Assembly: GCA_013400975.1 (NCBI GenBank)
Contig: WBMZ01008695.1
Span: 1-64,000, forward strand
DNA from: Atrichornis clamosus
Lineage: Eukaryota; Chordata; Aves; Passeriformes; Menuridae
Length of the DNA stretch: 64,000 nt
Reading direction: 5' to 3'
The notes under the pieces were generated by a model. The model did not search any database and was not told the origin of the DNA. It saw nothing but the letters and a program-made list of their open reading frames with translations. The translations under genes were made by a program, and so were the position numbers. Numbering within the stretch: position 1 is the stretch's first letter; the number at the start of each line of letters is the position of its first letter. Below are positions 1 through 12,131 of the stretch, one piece after another.

Positions 1-17
1 ATATATATATATATATA
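1..17. repeat. (AT)n microsatellite, cut by the window edge
   Basis: The window opens inside an alternating AT run of which 17 bases are visible. The true length lies outside the window. Confidence 0.9.
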
Positions 18-3000
18 AAAGGCACCTGGTGGAAAAGAGACTAGGAAAATGTTGTGGAAGGGAATAGTTGCAGCTATAGAATAAAAATAATTCTTTCTGT
101 CCTTGTGGCATTTTACACATGTAAAAGTAATTTTAAAAAACAATTAATTTGAAGTTTCTGCAATAGTAACTTCAAGTTATATGTAATAGGTGAGTATACA
201 CATATAACTGTAAAAGTATTATGCCCAGATAATTTCTCTTACTGCGATTTAAAAAAAAACCCGGCCAAAATACACCAAACTTTATGTGATTATTTGAAAT
301 GTGATAACAGTTAGTCCATTAAACAGCACTTTATTATTTGTTCTGTTAAGAGAATAAACCTGTCGAACTGGATGAAAGCAAATTTGTTCTTGTTTATGTG
401 ATGGAGGTGTTTGAAATTAGTAACCAACAGCCTTTTAAAGGAATGAATTTACTTATGAAAAATGATGTGTGTTTGTTTCTTCTATGCCATGTTAACTTTA
501 TGGATTAAATTGATTTCTTAGAATATCCACAAGCCATAGTTAGAAGAAAGTGGGGTTCCCCCTTATATTGGAAAATGCCAAATACTTCAGTGCTACTTAG
601 GGATGTACAATGGCAGCTCATGAAATTAAGATCATAACACTAGAATCCGTTTTTACATTATTTTGCTTTTAACTTGAAAGTATTTACCCTCTCTTGAAAA
701 ATAATTCTATCTTTTTTTGTAAACAACAAGTACAGTGTTGCTGATTTTTCTTGTGTCCTCCAATGTGAGCAGTGGCATTTTGCAGACTTTTTTTTTTACT
801 GCCATTTAAAATGATTACATGGAATACATGACTGTAGATAAATGTGTCTTATTTTACTTAATTTATTTTGCAATAAATCAAGTATGTAAGGGAAATATGA
901 GTGTGTGGGTTCTCCTGACTATATCTGTGAAACCCCACTAATGGCATTGGGGTGCTATCAGTGGGATTGCAGAGGTGTAATTTGAGTATACTTCAGAAGT
1001 TGAATAGATGAAGCCAATAATGTCCCAATGGTCCTTTGAATTTGGCCCCATGAAATTAATTTCCACCTCAGCTTGTACACAGAATAAATTAATTCATACA
1101 GACCCAGTATTGCTCTTCTACAATCTGTGTAATTGCTTGTTTATACCAGCACCTGGTAGGTCTCTTTATCTGTGAACTTTTGTGCTCTGCAATATTAGCT
1201 TGTCTAAGGCTGTAAAATTAAAAGTTACTTAAGGATTTTATTGAGCTGAAGGGATTGTGTTTTTCAGCCATAGAGGGTTTGTTTACTTAGCAGTGATTCA
1301 ACCCCACCCAGTTGTAAGGCCAGCCCAAGCTGTTATCACACAATGGGACTTGGTGTTTGACCATAACTGCACGTCTCACTCAACAGGCAATCAGCATTTT
1401 AATTAGTGATTAAAGGAAAGTCATTGTACTCTAGCTGCTTTATCACAATAGCCTAATAATTTTGTGTTGAATAAATAGATAATGCAAAAGGGAAACCTCC
1501 CCTCATAATGTTGTTGTCATTAAGGGCTCTTTTACTCATTTGTGTATGTATTAAAACACACATGACATGAATAGAGGTAATTATAATTACTGCAGGTTTT
1601 TTGGCAGATTAGCTGACATTTTTTTCATTGTAAACCTTTTCCTTTATAATGCCACTCTAAAATGAATGCAGTATTTAAAAGTTCAGATAAAGGTAAGTAG
1701 TGGTGGCTCTGGTTCACCAAGCTATGTGGATGTGAGTGATTGATTTGATGTGTGCATCACTGGAATTAGGTAACTTACATCATGACTGTGATGTACTGTG
1801 TAATTGATGCAAGCCCTTTCATAGCATTCTGAGATTGAAATCAATATTTATTTGGAGTGCAACAAATGTAATAAGCTGCATTTCTTGTGTAAGCATTGGT
1901 CTAGCTCCATTTCTAGTTCAGTTTTGCAGAAGATTGTTCAGAAGCAACTGATACACATTTTGGTGTGGTTAAAGAATTTGTTAAGAGGATACAAGCAAGA
2001 TATGGAAAACAGTCTGGTCTGAAGCTATGAGTTCACAGTTAAAAGTATTCTTTTTATTATGAATGGACACTTTATTCATAATTTTATTTACTACTACAAA
2101 TATTCTAAACCTGCACATCACACAGATGGCAACTGTGCATGGCTAAGCTTCACTATGCTTTAATCTCTATTAACAGTGAGTGTCAGATCCTAAAACATGT
2201 AATAGTTTGAAGACAAATAAGAAAAACTCCTCTGCTATGTACCAAATAGAGAGACTTTTCTCTATGTAAATGGGTTATTGCAAAATTATAGTGCTGTAAA
2301 TACAAACTTTGTTTATAGCAAGGACACACCTTTGATGCTTGGTATGAAGGTTTTCTGTTTCTCTGATTCCTCTCCTTTTGGTTAAAAGTACTCTAACTTA
2401 CAATGAACTCAACTATTTCTAACTCGGAATTAGAGGGCATGATGGATAAAGGGACACTGTCAAATAGATTACTTTGGGTACTTTACAAAGCATTTGTACA
2501 CCTGGTTTTGATTACTTAGTTTTGAGTGTATGCTTGCTTTTCTAAGCTGTTAAGTTCAGGTGTTGGGGTTTAGAGAGCTGTGAGGGCAGGGACTTTTCAC
2601 GGTCCCATTGCTTCATGATGTGCTTTTGAAGTGTTAACAGTTCTTGTTCTAAAGAGTCAACACCCACTCCATGCTCTCTTGATACTTCTGGTAATCCTCT
2701 CTGCTGATAACTTTGGCATGTTGAAACAACAAACGCCCACACCTGACTCGATAAAAGGAGCTCTGAAATAGAAGCAGTGGTAATTTGCCAGTAGATTCTT
2801 TTATAAGTGATGTTAAAACATTTTGCATGTTATATTCTTGAAGGTATCCAAAGCATTATGTGAACCATGCAGGGAACAGTCTTCATGAACAGGTGTGCAT
2901 ATTTTGTTTGTCTGACCTCCCTTACTGCCCCTGCCCCACACACATCCCACCTCACCTAACAGGTGAAGTCCACAGAGACATTTAGACTTTTTTTTTGGTG

Positions 3001-3433
3001 TTGAAGTAGGAGATAAGTGCTATTGAAATTTTTTTTTCCACAGGTGATTGTTAGTGAGGTTTTGAGGCGTGAACTACTAACACGTATGTTGTTTTATAGA
3101 CTTTCTGAAGTACCTATGCAAAAACCTTAAATGCTCAGAGCAGAGGGTAAATTAAATATTTGATGTGAAGACTGACTGGGCAGCATGAGGAACGTGAACA
3201 CTAATGGAGACTGATCAGGCACACAAATTCCAGTTAGACTGGAGATAGAAAAAGGGGTTGTTAACTTCACCTATCTAGATTTAGAAATGTTGGCTCATAT
3301 TTACACTTTATTTCAGTAACTGGAAGTCTTTCAAGACTTCCTTTCAGTACAGAGAGAGCATCGACTGCCTTCCTATTTTGTTCCATGGTAACATGCAACT
3401 TTAATTTGTGTGTGGGGGAAAAAAAAAAAGCTA
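18..3433. other. AT-rich single-copy DNA, no gene recognised
   Basis: No repeat family or convincing gene is visible. The stretch has short A and T runs. At 1380-1460 there is a cluster of homeodomain-like ATTA cores (TTTAATTAGTGATTAA) in a segment that looks less degenerate than its surroundings, which could be a conserved non-coding element. A 66-codon minus-strand frame at 2542-2742 and a 40-bp plus-strand exon-like segment at 3044-3083 (pyrimidine tract plus CAG, then GTATGT) are the only protein-like pieces. Neither matches a family I recognise. Confidence 0.5.
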
Positions 3434-4041
3434 TGTTGTCAAAGCCTGGCAGGATTGATGTCTCCAGGCATTTTGGGATGCATGTGGGAGGGGGAGGGGG
3501 CAGGTTAGGCCTTGCCTAGTGGAGGTAGTGAACTGTGCCACCCCTCAGCCCTAGAGCCTCTATCCCAGCCTGGCAGAGTGATAACTCAGCTCCTCCTGAG
3601 CAGCCCAGTGACTGGAAGTCCCACTTGTCTGGGGAGGGCCCATGAAGGCCATTGGGATATAAATGCCTGAGCATAGTGCAAGCACATTTTTTGACCCTAT
3701 CATCCTTTTGGAGTTTCTACCTGGACCCCACTGGAACCCAGGAGTTGGTAGCTATATGTGTGTTTTTCTATATCTTTTCTGTCTTTCTCTCTTTTTCTCT
3801 TTGTTCTCCTTCTAATTCCCTTTCCTTGTAACATCTTGAGTAACTTGACATTGAACAGGTTTAAAGTTTGCTAAGTTGAATGGGCCAAATTAGTGCTGTG
3901 AGAAGTGTTTTATGTTAATTGGGTGTTGTACTAAACCTATTGCCAAAGTTTCTTGATTTTCTGTGTTTTGCCAGTAAAGTAATTTTGACCTCTTGAGAAT
4001 ATCCGGTTGGTATTTCTCCTGTATGTTTAACCCCGAGTACA
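3434..4041 (+). mobile_element. Solo LTR of an avian endogenous retrovirus, plus orientation
   Basis: The segment starts with TG just after an A-rich run and ends near ...GAGTACA. Its internal order is that of an LTR. A GC-richer U3 carries a TATA box (ATATAAA, about 3657-3663). Downstream is a long CT-rich stretch (about 3765-3830). Then comes a characteristic block (TTTAAAGTTTGCTAAGTTGA, then GCCAAAGTTTCTTGATTT) and a polyadenylation-like AGTAAAG near 3974. That block resembles bird ERV LTRs I know, but I cannot assign a subfamily name with certainty. No gag, pol or env remnant is seen next to it, so it is most likely a solo LTR. Flanks (AGCTA left, AGAAC right) do not form a clear target-site duplication, so the ends are approximate. 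Confidence 0.6.
3657..3663 (+). promoter_or_regulatory. TATA box of the solo LTR
   Basis: ATATAAA lies about 220 bases into the LTR, where a U3 promoter is expected. The transcript start would be about 30 bases downstream. Whether it is still active cannot be judged from sequence. Confidence 0.4.
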
Positions 4042-4160
4042 AGAACCATTGTAAACCTTTCCAAGGGTATAATTGGGTGAGTTGATTGGGGCATTATAAG
4101 TTGTACTTTATTTTTCAGGGAACAGGAAAAGCTCAACAAATCTGAGATCTTTATAATCTG

Positions 4161-4247
4161 TTTTTGTTGAGTTGGGTTTTTTTGTTTGGTTTGATTTTTT
4201 AGGGTTTTTTTTGTATTTTTTGGGTGGGGCTTGTTTTTGTTTTTTGA
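4161..4247 (+). repeat. G/T-rich low-complexity tract
   Basis: Almost exclusively G and T on the plus strand, with T runs of 5-8 separated by G runs of 2-4. It sits directly before the CR1 tail at 4264. Similar tracts recur across the window. Confidence 0.8.
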
Positions 4248-4263
4248 AACCTAAATAACATTA

Positions 4264-4500
4264 GTCATAGAATAGAGTCACAGAGTTTTAAGGCTTGGAA
4301 TAGACATTAAAGATCATCCAGTCCCAACGCTCCCTGCCATGGGCAGGAACACTTCCCAGTAGACCAGGTTGCTCAAGGCCTTATTCAACCTGACTTTGAA
4401 CACTGTCAGGGTTGGGGCATCTACAGCCTCCCTGGAAAGCGTGTTCTGATATCTCACCACCATCACAGTAAAGATTTTCATCCTACTATCTTTTCCTGTG
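4264..4500 (-). mobile_element. CR1 LINE, 5'-truncated 3' tail, minus strand
   Basis: The plus strand reads the complement of a CR1 3' untranslated region. The hallmark end CATAGAATAGAGTCACAGAG lies at the left edge. It is followed by the conserved run containing GATCATCCAGTCCCAAC and CCCTGCCATGGGCAGGAACA, then the region beginning AGGTTGCTCAAGGCC. The copy is about 235 bases, with the 5' end truncated to the right. Such short 3' fragments are the normal product of CR1 target-primed reverse transcription in birds. The copy is clearly mutated and non-coding. Confidence 0.88.
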
Positions 4501-7492
4501 TAATGACAGGGGTGAATTTGTTATTCCAAAGAGTACTAAAACTTCGTGGTACTACTGTGATTCCTGATATCAATTTGTGATAGCAGTTGGGTGCTCTGTC
4601 AGCTCTGCTCTGTCTTTGTCTTCTCAGTCTTGCCTTTAGCTCAAGCAATGCCTTATGAGTGAATTGAATCAGGAGGAAAATTAGTAAAGGAAGAGCAATG
4701 CAGGAAAAGTTGGGCCTTTATTCCAAACCAGAGGGACAGAATTGCCCTGGAAGTGGATGATACTGAGGAGGTAGATCCTGTGTGATTATGAGTGAAAGAC
4801 AAGGATGTTGGGGAAGGAAATGGAGGGAATGTCTTTGTGCTGGGCATCTCCATGATGAAGACCCCAGGCACAGAACAACCAGATTGTAAGCTAGAAAGTC
4901 AAAGGGTGAAAGATCCCTGGTAGGATGTTCTGTCCCCTGACTCTCCACTGACTTTTTTTCCCCCAGCCTGTTAAATTATCATATCACAGTTATTCTTTTC
5001 ATTTGCGAGTTCATTTTCATATTGCTTAAAGGCTAAGAAATATCTCTGTGCTGCAGAAAGCAGCGGCACATCTGGAAGAGGTTTTAATGCTGGTGGATTT
5101 ACTTGCAGACCCAGGCTCAGCTATCTCCATCACGAACAGTGTGACAAGCTCATTTTTTTTAAAGAAAAAACTAAAATTCACATATTTGTAATGACCGTTA
5201 GCCAAACTGTTGCAGAATTGCATATATTTCTCTTCTCTATTCTTTTGGCTTGAGGTTTTGATGTAATGAGCAATTTCTCCTGTAACAGTATGTAAATAAA
5301 GCAAAGTCCTCTCTACTGTCATTATTAATACTATGCTAGCTATATTATATAATGTTATATGTGCTTAATCAATACCTGTGAGAGCAAGATGAGTGTTACA
5401 TCATGAAGCTTTCCTAACAATGGAATTGCTGCGCTGGTCATTTAGATAGGCTTTCCAATAACTGTTTTGTACACGTAGTACTGTAATCACTTCTGGCAGA
5501 TGGTAGTAAATATGTGAGACTCACACTCTATATAGTACTCTAAAATCAGTTTAATAGTAACCTCATACTTGCATCAAACAGTATCATGACAGATTTTGGC
5601 AGTATGAGTTAAATATCACTCTCCATTCCTGTTGGCTGAAACATGAATGTGTCTGTGCAGAGGGAAGGTTCATTGTCTTTTTTGTTTATTATTTCTTTTA
5701 AAAGTCACTCACATATGACTTGGGTGTCACTTAAATGGTGACCTCCTTCCTCTGCAAATATCACAGAAAAGCAGGGTTGTAGACTCCTGTTGTCCCTCCT
5801 TCCTGTTCTGGTCTTTTGTAGTGTTCCTCCTGTTGTGTATTCCTGCTGAGATTAAATGTAGTGTCAACATGCCAGTCTATTTTGGGGAACCTGCCAGTTT
5901 GGGAGTGGGATGTTCATTGTGATGTGATCCATGGCTTCCTTCCTAAATAGTAAGTGAATAAATTCTAACTAGTTGGCTTAGTTTATGCCAAGTTTCAGAT
6001 CTTCTATTATTTAGTTGGACCATCCTGGTTGGTAGTGGCTTTGCTTAATGTGATGCAAGAGGATCAGTTTTCTTCAGCCTCTTAGTTTTTATGATTTCTC
6101 TGTTTTCTAGTGTACAACCACATTGACACTATAAGAAGGTAGCTGCAGAATTTTATGGAGAAAAGAATAAGATCTTGAGAATCTTTAAACTATGGAAATA
6201 GTATACTGATTCTGTTAATAGGCAGCATTATTGATGTCAAGTTACAAGGCAATTTTCATGCACAGTATTTTGTAGCAATCTGTACATATTAGCTGTTCAG
6301 AATCCTTTTGCAAACATGCAGATTCCCAGTAGTCCTCTCCCACTGTAGTTATTAATGCAGCTGCTACTTATCACTAGTGCTATTATCTAAAATTATCAAG
6401 TTAATCAACATGTTATCTTCCTAAGCTAAACTTTAACTGTGCACGTTTTATTAATAAAAACAGACCTATAAGGGGTGTTAAATATATAAGTTGGTTATAG
6501 ATCTGTTAATAACATGTAATACATTAATATGTAATTTTTTAAACAAACATAAATGTTCTATGTACTTGTCATAAAAATGTTACTCTCCATCTTTTAGGTT
6601 ATTGCTATTCTCAAAAAAAGTCAGAGGATCTACTTGGAAATTAGGATCCTCTCTACTAAATGTGTAAGCCACAACATGAAAATACAGCCAGATATTCATT
6701 TGGAGCTGACATAATGCTAGTTAGTACTTCATGTCAGATCTACTCTTCCTAGACCTAGGGCATAAATACAAATTAGTTTTAAAACTAAATGTCTACGCTA
6801 TACAAAACAAATGTGGTTGGATTTTTTAAATGTACATCTGAACAGCTCACTGTATTTATATTTTTATTTGTCTGAATCTGAAATTATTGACTTGGATTCT
6901 GTCTGCTTGGTTTGGGTTGAACCAAAGCCTGAGGTGGAGGAACCTCTTGTATTAACTTGTTAGTATGTCATCATTGTGGCTTCTCTGAAAATAAGTTTGT
7001 TGTCCCTTAAATCCACGAGTCATTGTCAATGTTCCTCCATATGCAGGTTGCATTTCTCAACATGCTGGCAAAACCAGTAAGGTCTTATGACATGTATTCT
7101 ACGTAAACTCCTTCAGGATTTTCACATCTGTGTTATCACTCTTCGATAAAATACATTGTACCTGTGCTTGCAGAACCCTCTCTAATCCTCTAGTTTCTCA
7201 TATTACATAGAGAGAGCTTTATTGTCATGAATACCCTGCCTAAAATAACACTTTCAAAATTTCTTAATTATTATTATATTGTAAACTCTCAAATGACATT
7301 ATTTTTGGCAGGCAGTCATGCAACTATCTTTCTAATTAGGTTTTATAACTTCATAAACATAGAGTTCAATTATCTGAGAACTAGAACTGAAAGAGCATAT
7401 TTTTTTGTTTACTCAGTTATTTTAAAACTGTTATTGTAAAAAGTTATTGTAAAACTGCATGTTGACAGTCTTACCTAGTGTAGTTTTAGTGG

Positions 7493-7556
7493 GGATTTTT
7501 GTTGTTTTGGGGATTTTTATTGGTTGGGGTTTTTTTGGGGGGTTTGGTTGTTTAAT
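7493..7556 (+). repeat. G/T-rich tract with G runs
   Basis: Plus strand is nearly all G and T. The core GGTTGGGG, T7, GGGGGG, TTT, GG contains several G runs that could fold into a G-quadruplex. It is not a regular microsatellite. Confidence 0.75.
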
Positions 7557-10086
7557 ATTGTTTCAGCTCTTGGCTAGAGAGACAGTAGGAGCTTTTCAAA
7601 CAACTTTTAATTCATGGTGTATTTCTAATGACAAGAGTACTGTGTAATTTTTGAACCATATCACAGGTGTTTGTGCAGTAAATGGTGGGTCTAGTTCTTT
7701 GAGCTAGTTTTGTGCATATATTTTTTGATGCAGCAATATTTCATTCAGGTGGTTGGTGGTCTGTGTTTCACTGATCAAAACAGACTGACCACACAGCAAA
7801 TTAGCAAAGGGCACAGAGTTGGAGAGAAAACAGCACAGTAGGGAGAAATTAAAAAGTCATCTATACATTGAGTAGTCACTGGGTGTTCATGTGGGCTTTG
7901 CATGCTTGACTTACTAGACATCTTTCATATAGAACATGTGATTTCTTACAACACATTTTTTGATTCTTTTAACGTGCTGTATTACAAATACAGCACTGCT
8001 GCAGGCTCTCTGAAAGCTGTGCCAAATTTGTGCCAACTGCGCCTTCTCTCCAAGTGGTCTTAACTGTCTCTGAATTATATAGCCTTTCAAGTATGCTTGA
8101 TAAATGAAAGTCTGAAATAATGTTTGTACTGCAACTTAAAAATATGCATATTATAGAGCTATTCAGAAGTGAGGAGTTGAACCTGCATGTTGGTTTTCAG
8201 CCATTCAACCAAAGACACGAAGATGATTGAATTCAGTCTTAAATTTTATAGAACTAAATTTAATGGTGAGCACAATCACACTCTGTGATTGTTTTCAGTG
8301 CTGCTTTATTAAGTTATGTGATGGCAAGAGTTCAAACTGCAGAGATTGTTGAAATAGTAGATTTAGAGGCTATGTTAAAAATGCTTGTCAGTATAAAGTA
8401 CATGGGTTTTCAAAGCACAGAAATTTTTACCTAGATATTGCTGCAGCTTGTGATTTTTATTTAAATAGTTTGGAAGTTTTAGACTTAATACCCTGCTTTT
8501 AAAAAATGTTTTAAAATCTTGTTTTATTCCCCAAAGATTTGTTTTCTGCTGTTGCGATTAGATGATGACAGCTAGCTGGCTTTTAAAATTGATCAGGAAG
8601 TATTTTGGCAGTCATTCAGTGTTGTAATAGCACTTTAATGGATATGAGCTATTCACCCAGATCAGACTCAATGTCAAAACAGGCGAAAATACAGCTGTCA
8701 CTCTGGACAAGAAGTTGCATATATGCAAGCAGCTGCTAATAATACTGGAAAGGAAGCCTTATAAAAATGCTTTAAAGGTGCATGAGTGTATGTACATGCA
8801 TTCTACTTTAACATGTGTAGACATTCCATAATAAATCTGCCAGAGACATTATTTTCTGGCCATGGATGTGCTTAGAAAAAAGAGAAAAATGAAATATATA
8901 CTCTGACCTTTGAGGAAGTTGTGAAAAGTTCATTATGTGCTGGTGGGCTCTCAGGTTTTTTTTGAAGTAAGAACCTCTGAATGATGTGTTGCTAGGACTG
9001 TGGTGGAAATTTTCTGTTTTAACAAAATAATGACTTTGTTGTGGGTCCTTATTTAATGGGCGTGTTATGATGTTAATTTCAGTGGAACTTTGAATTTCTA
9101 ACAGATAATTGCCTTTAAAAAGCCAGTGCATTTCTACAGCTGTATTCTTGTTCTATATGCATGGTCCATGTCAGTATCCTAATGCTCATATGTATGTTAG
9201 AATGCCATTTTTTGTCAGGGTACTTTTCTCTCATTTGTGTGTTTTCTAAGGTTTGAACTGGTTGCATATACGGTTTATTTTAAGACCCTTTGATGTTATA
9301 GGGGTAATTGGATAATCTTCATGTGGACAAAAGCATTCATACTTTCCTATTGAGAAAAGCATATAAAGTTAGACATAGATAAAGCTGATGTTTGATATAA
9401 AGGGAAACTGATTTCTAGGCATGATATGCTCTCTATTTGTAATTTCTGATGGAGATAAGTAAATGTAGAGTACAGAAATGCTTTGTGGTTTGGCTAAATA
9501 ATACTCAAGAAAGTTAAATAGCAAGATTGAGAGTATCTTCTACCCCCTTTTAAAACAGAGTAGCACATATCTTGCCTAATACAGATTATTGCAGAAGCTA
9601 ATTGGATAGCATGCAGCTAATGATGGTGATTTTGCTTGATTTTTCTACCTTTGCTTGCTTTAGTGGATCTGGTGGCTTAATTTCATCTTTTAAAGTGATT
9701 TTTTTTCATAGTGTTTTAACTTGATGTATTTCCCAATGTTAGAAATATGTGAGAATTGGGATATACAAATTTACAAGAAATGCAGGATATCTTCTGAGTA
9801 TATTAAATTTGTTCACATAGCTCCCTAAGCTAAGAGGACAAATTCAGATGTTACAGGAAAGTATTTTGAGAAGGCCATAAAGTATTAAGTCACTTATATT
9901 GTGCTTGTATATAAATGTAAATGGAGTTTACTGTAATGGAGTTTGAGAGTTAAAAGTAATAATATATACGCACACAATTCTGTTCTTGAGCTTTTTATTT
10001 TTCAGAGACACTGAACCTACAAACATAAAACTCTTCAGTAAGTGCGGGGAGGACAAAATTGGTCAAAAACTTGAGGATTAACTCAC

Positions 10087-10196
10087 CTTTTGCATGGCTC
10101 AGAGGCATAGGAAGGACTCTGAATAGGCCAGTGAAGCAGTCCATGATAAAATGAGAAGTCTCTGCCTGGGCTGAGACATCCAAGACAGGGCTGTGC
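10087..10196 (-). other. Candidate exon, minus strand (110 bp), unrecognised
   Basis: On the minus strand the segment is preceded by a pyrimidine-containing acceptor ending GCTGTCCCCAG and followed by a strong donor AAAAG/GTGAGTT. Two of three frames are open through it; one contains HSPVLDVSAQAETSHFIM. The length is ordinary for an internal exon, but no family is recognised and there is no partner exon nearby. It may be an exon of a non-coding transcript or a chance pair of splice signals. Confidence 0.25.
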
Positions 10197-10826
10197 CTGG
10201 GGACAGCAAATAAAGGAATGTGTGTCAACTTGGATGGTTAAAGCACTGAGAGGAGGAGTGGGACCAGGCCGTATGCTGTTCTTGTTGGCTAAAGTGCTTT
10301 TGGTTTTTGTGTCATTTCGAATCTGCAGGGAAAATCAGACATTAGATAGTGCTGCATGTCACATGCATATGAGGAGTATGCACTTAATAGACTAATTTAT
10401 GTTCCTCTTCAGACATGTGGGTCTGTATTAGACTTGAAATTCTGCCCATATAAATGGAATAAGGTCATGTTCTGAATAAGCAAATCTGTATTGTGTATTT
10501 CTTGCTATATAACTGAAAGCTAGACATCTGTTGCATCATTTTGTAACCTTCTCCAGGGAAAAGGGAGTTATTTACAAGCTCATGTATTCCTCCTGGGTGG
10601 CTGGGTTTTCAGAAAATGCTGAGTTTTTAAGTCTTTACAAAATACAGTTCAGGAACTGTATTGTTTTGGCTATTTAAAATAGAAATGTCTCAACTCTGAA
10701 ATTAAAAGTATAGTACTGTCATGGGTTGACCCTGGCCAGATGCCAGGCACCCAGTGAAAGCCACCCACTCACTCCCACTGCAACTGGACAGAGGGAAGAA
10801 AATTTAACAAAAAGTAAATGGGTTGA

Positions 10827-11431
10827 TAACAATGCCCATAGGGGGTTGGATTGTGGGGGCTCAATGGGGCAGTCAGAGGTAGCTGCTGTGTACCCCAACC
10901 TGTCCTGAGAGAAAGACAGATCGGGTGCAGTTTCGCCTGCTAGCACACCCCTCTTTCTGCCCTGCGCTGCTGGTCGGCGCTGGTGGCACGCACCCCACAC
11001 CCTATGGCGGATAGCTCAAATTACCAGAGACAAAGAGTCAGGAGGGCCCTCCACTCACCGAGTTCCACGGAGAGATGGTTTACTCCTAGAAGCATGGACG
11101 GGCGAAGAGAACGAGGCACGTGGGGACCCTGCTTTTATAGAGGGGTCTGAGGGCACAGGGGCGGTACAAAGGTGGGGCCGGGGAAGGGAGCCAGTGAGCA
11201 GAGGGAAGGGGCAGGGCAGAGGACCGGGGCAGGAAGCAGCCACACAGGCTGCTGGGAGAGGTAGTTTTAATCTTATTTGAGGGGCTGGGGGGTAAGGTTA
11301 CATTCCAACCGCAAGGATTTGTGGGAGAGGCCTTTCCTTTAAACAGATATATTTTTCAAATGCCTGAGTTTTTCCATCAGCCGGTCTCAGCCACTTTCCC
11401 TGGTTCACCGGCTGGTGGAGTGACCTCAACA
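10827..11431 (-). mobile_element. Second ERV LTR nested in the outer LTR, minus orientation
   Basis: The outer LTR's sequence breaks after GGTTGA (10821-10826) and resumes with GGTTGA (11432-11437), a perfect 6-bp duplication of the kind left by retroviral integrase. The 605 bases between are GC-rich, unlike their surroundings. Read on the minus strand they start TGTTGAGGTC and carry a TATA box (TATAAAA, 11133-11139). The minus-strand 3' end reads ...GCATTGTTA instead of the expected ...CA, so that end is mutated or misplaced by a few bases. A 6-bp duplication is typical of several retroviral classes. I cannot name the family. It inserted after the outer LTR was already in place. Confidence 0.65.
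11133..11139 (-). promoter_or_regulatory. TATA box of the nested LTR, minus strand
   Basis: On the minus strand CTCTATAAAAGCAGGG is a consensus TATA element at the junction expected between U3 and R. A GC-rich upstream region lies at 11140-11300. It would drive transcription leftwards. Confidence 0.5.
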
Positions 11432-11497
11432 GGTTGAGATAAGGACCAGGAGAGATCACAGGCAAGACAGGCTCAAGCTTAAAGATATGAAAGTGAA

Positions 11498-11503
11498 TTT
11501 ATT
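11498..11503 (-). terminator. Polyadenylation signal of the outer LTR
   Basis: AATAAA on the minus strand (plus-strand TTTATT), placed as expected between R and U5 of the minus-oriented outer LTR. It supports the orientation call. Confidence 0.5.
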
Positions 11504-11763
11504 ACACTAACAGAATCAGAACAGGATAGTGAGAAGTATCCCTCCTCCTCCCAGGAAGTATCCTACCTCCTCCCAGCTCTACTTCCTACCCCAACGGCGC
11601 AGGGAGAGAGGGAATGGGGGTTTTGGTCAGTCCATCACCTGTGGCTTCTCCCACTGCCCAGGGAGAGGAGTTGTTTTCCTGTGCTGCACCGTGGGGTCCC
11701 TCCCAATGAGAGACAGTTCTCTAGGAACTTCTCTGACATTAGTCCATCTCACCAGCAACAGCT

Positions 11764-12131
11764 NNNNNNNNNNNNNNNNNNNNNNNNNNNNNNNNNNNNN
11801 NNNNNNNNNNNNNNNNNNNNNNNNNNNNNNNNNNNNNNNNNNNNNNNNNNNNNNNNNNNNNNNNNNNNNNNNNNNNNNNNNNNNNNNNNNNNNNNNNNNN
11901 NNNNNNNNNNNNNNNNNNNNNNNNNNNNNNNNNNNNNNNNNNNNNNNNNNNNNNNNNNNNNNNNNNNNNNNNNNNNNNNNNNNNNNNNNNNNNNNNNNNN
12001 NNNNNNNNNNNNNNNNNNNNNNNNNNNNNNNNNNNNNNNNNNNNNNNNNNNNNNNNNNNNNNNNNNNNNNNNNNNNNNNNNNNNNNNNNNNNNNNNNNNN
12101 NNNNNNNNNNNNNNNNNNNNNNNNNNNNNNN
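11764..12131. other. Assembly gap (368 N)
   Basis: A run of N inside the outer LTR. The sequence either side belongs to the same LTR, so the missing part is expected to be its GC-rich tandemly repeated interior. The real length may differ from 368. Long open frames crossing it are artefacts of untranslated N. Confidence 0.98.

Larger units (their letters stand above)
4501..10716. other. AT-rich single-copy DNA, no gene recognised
   Basis: About 6.2 kb without a recognisable gene or transposon. Reading frames up to 107 codons occur on both strands, but none shows a known domain. A plus-strand open stretch at about 5035-5200 reads protein-like (for example AAAHLEEVLMLVDLLADPGS) but is short and lacks a good donor. 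A G/T tract lies at 7493-7556 and an exon-like minus-strand segment at 10087-10196; both are listed separately. Confidence 0.5.

Noticed and set aside
8808..9131. 107-codon minus-strand frame
   Set aside because: Composition is that of translated AT-rich DNA, with no recognised motif or splice context.
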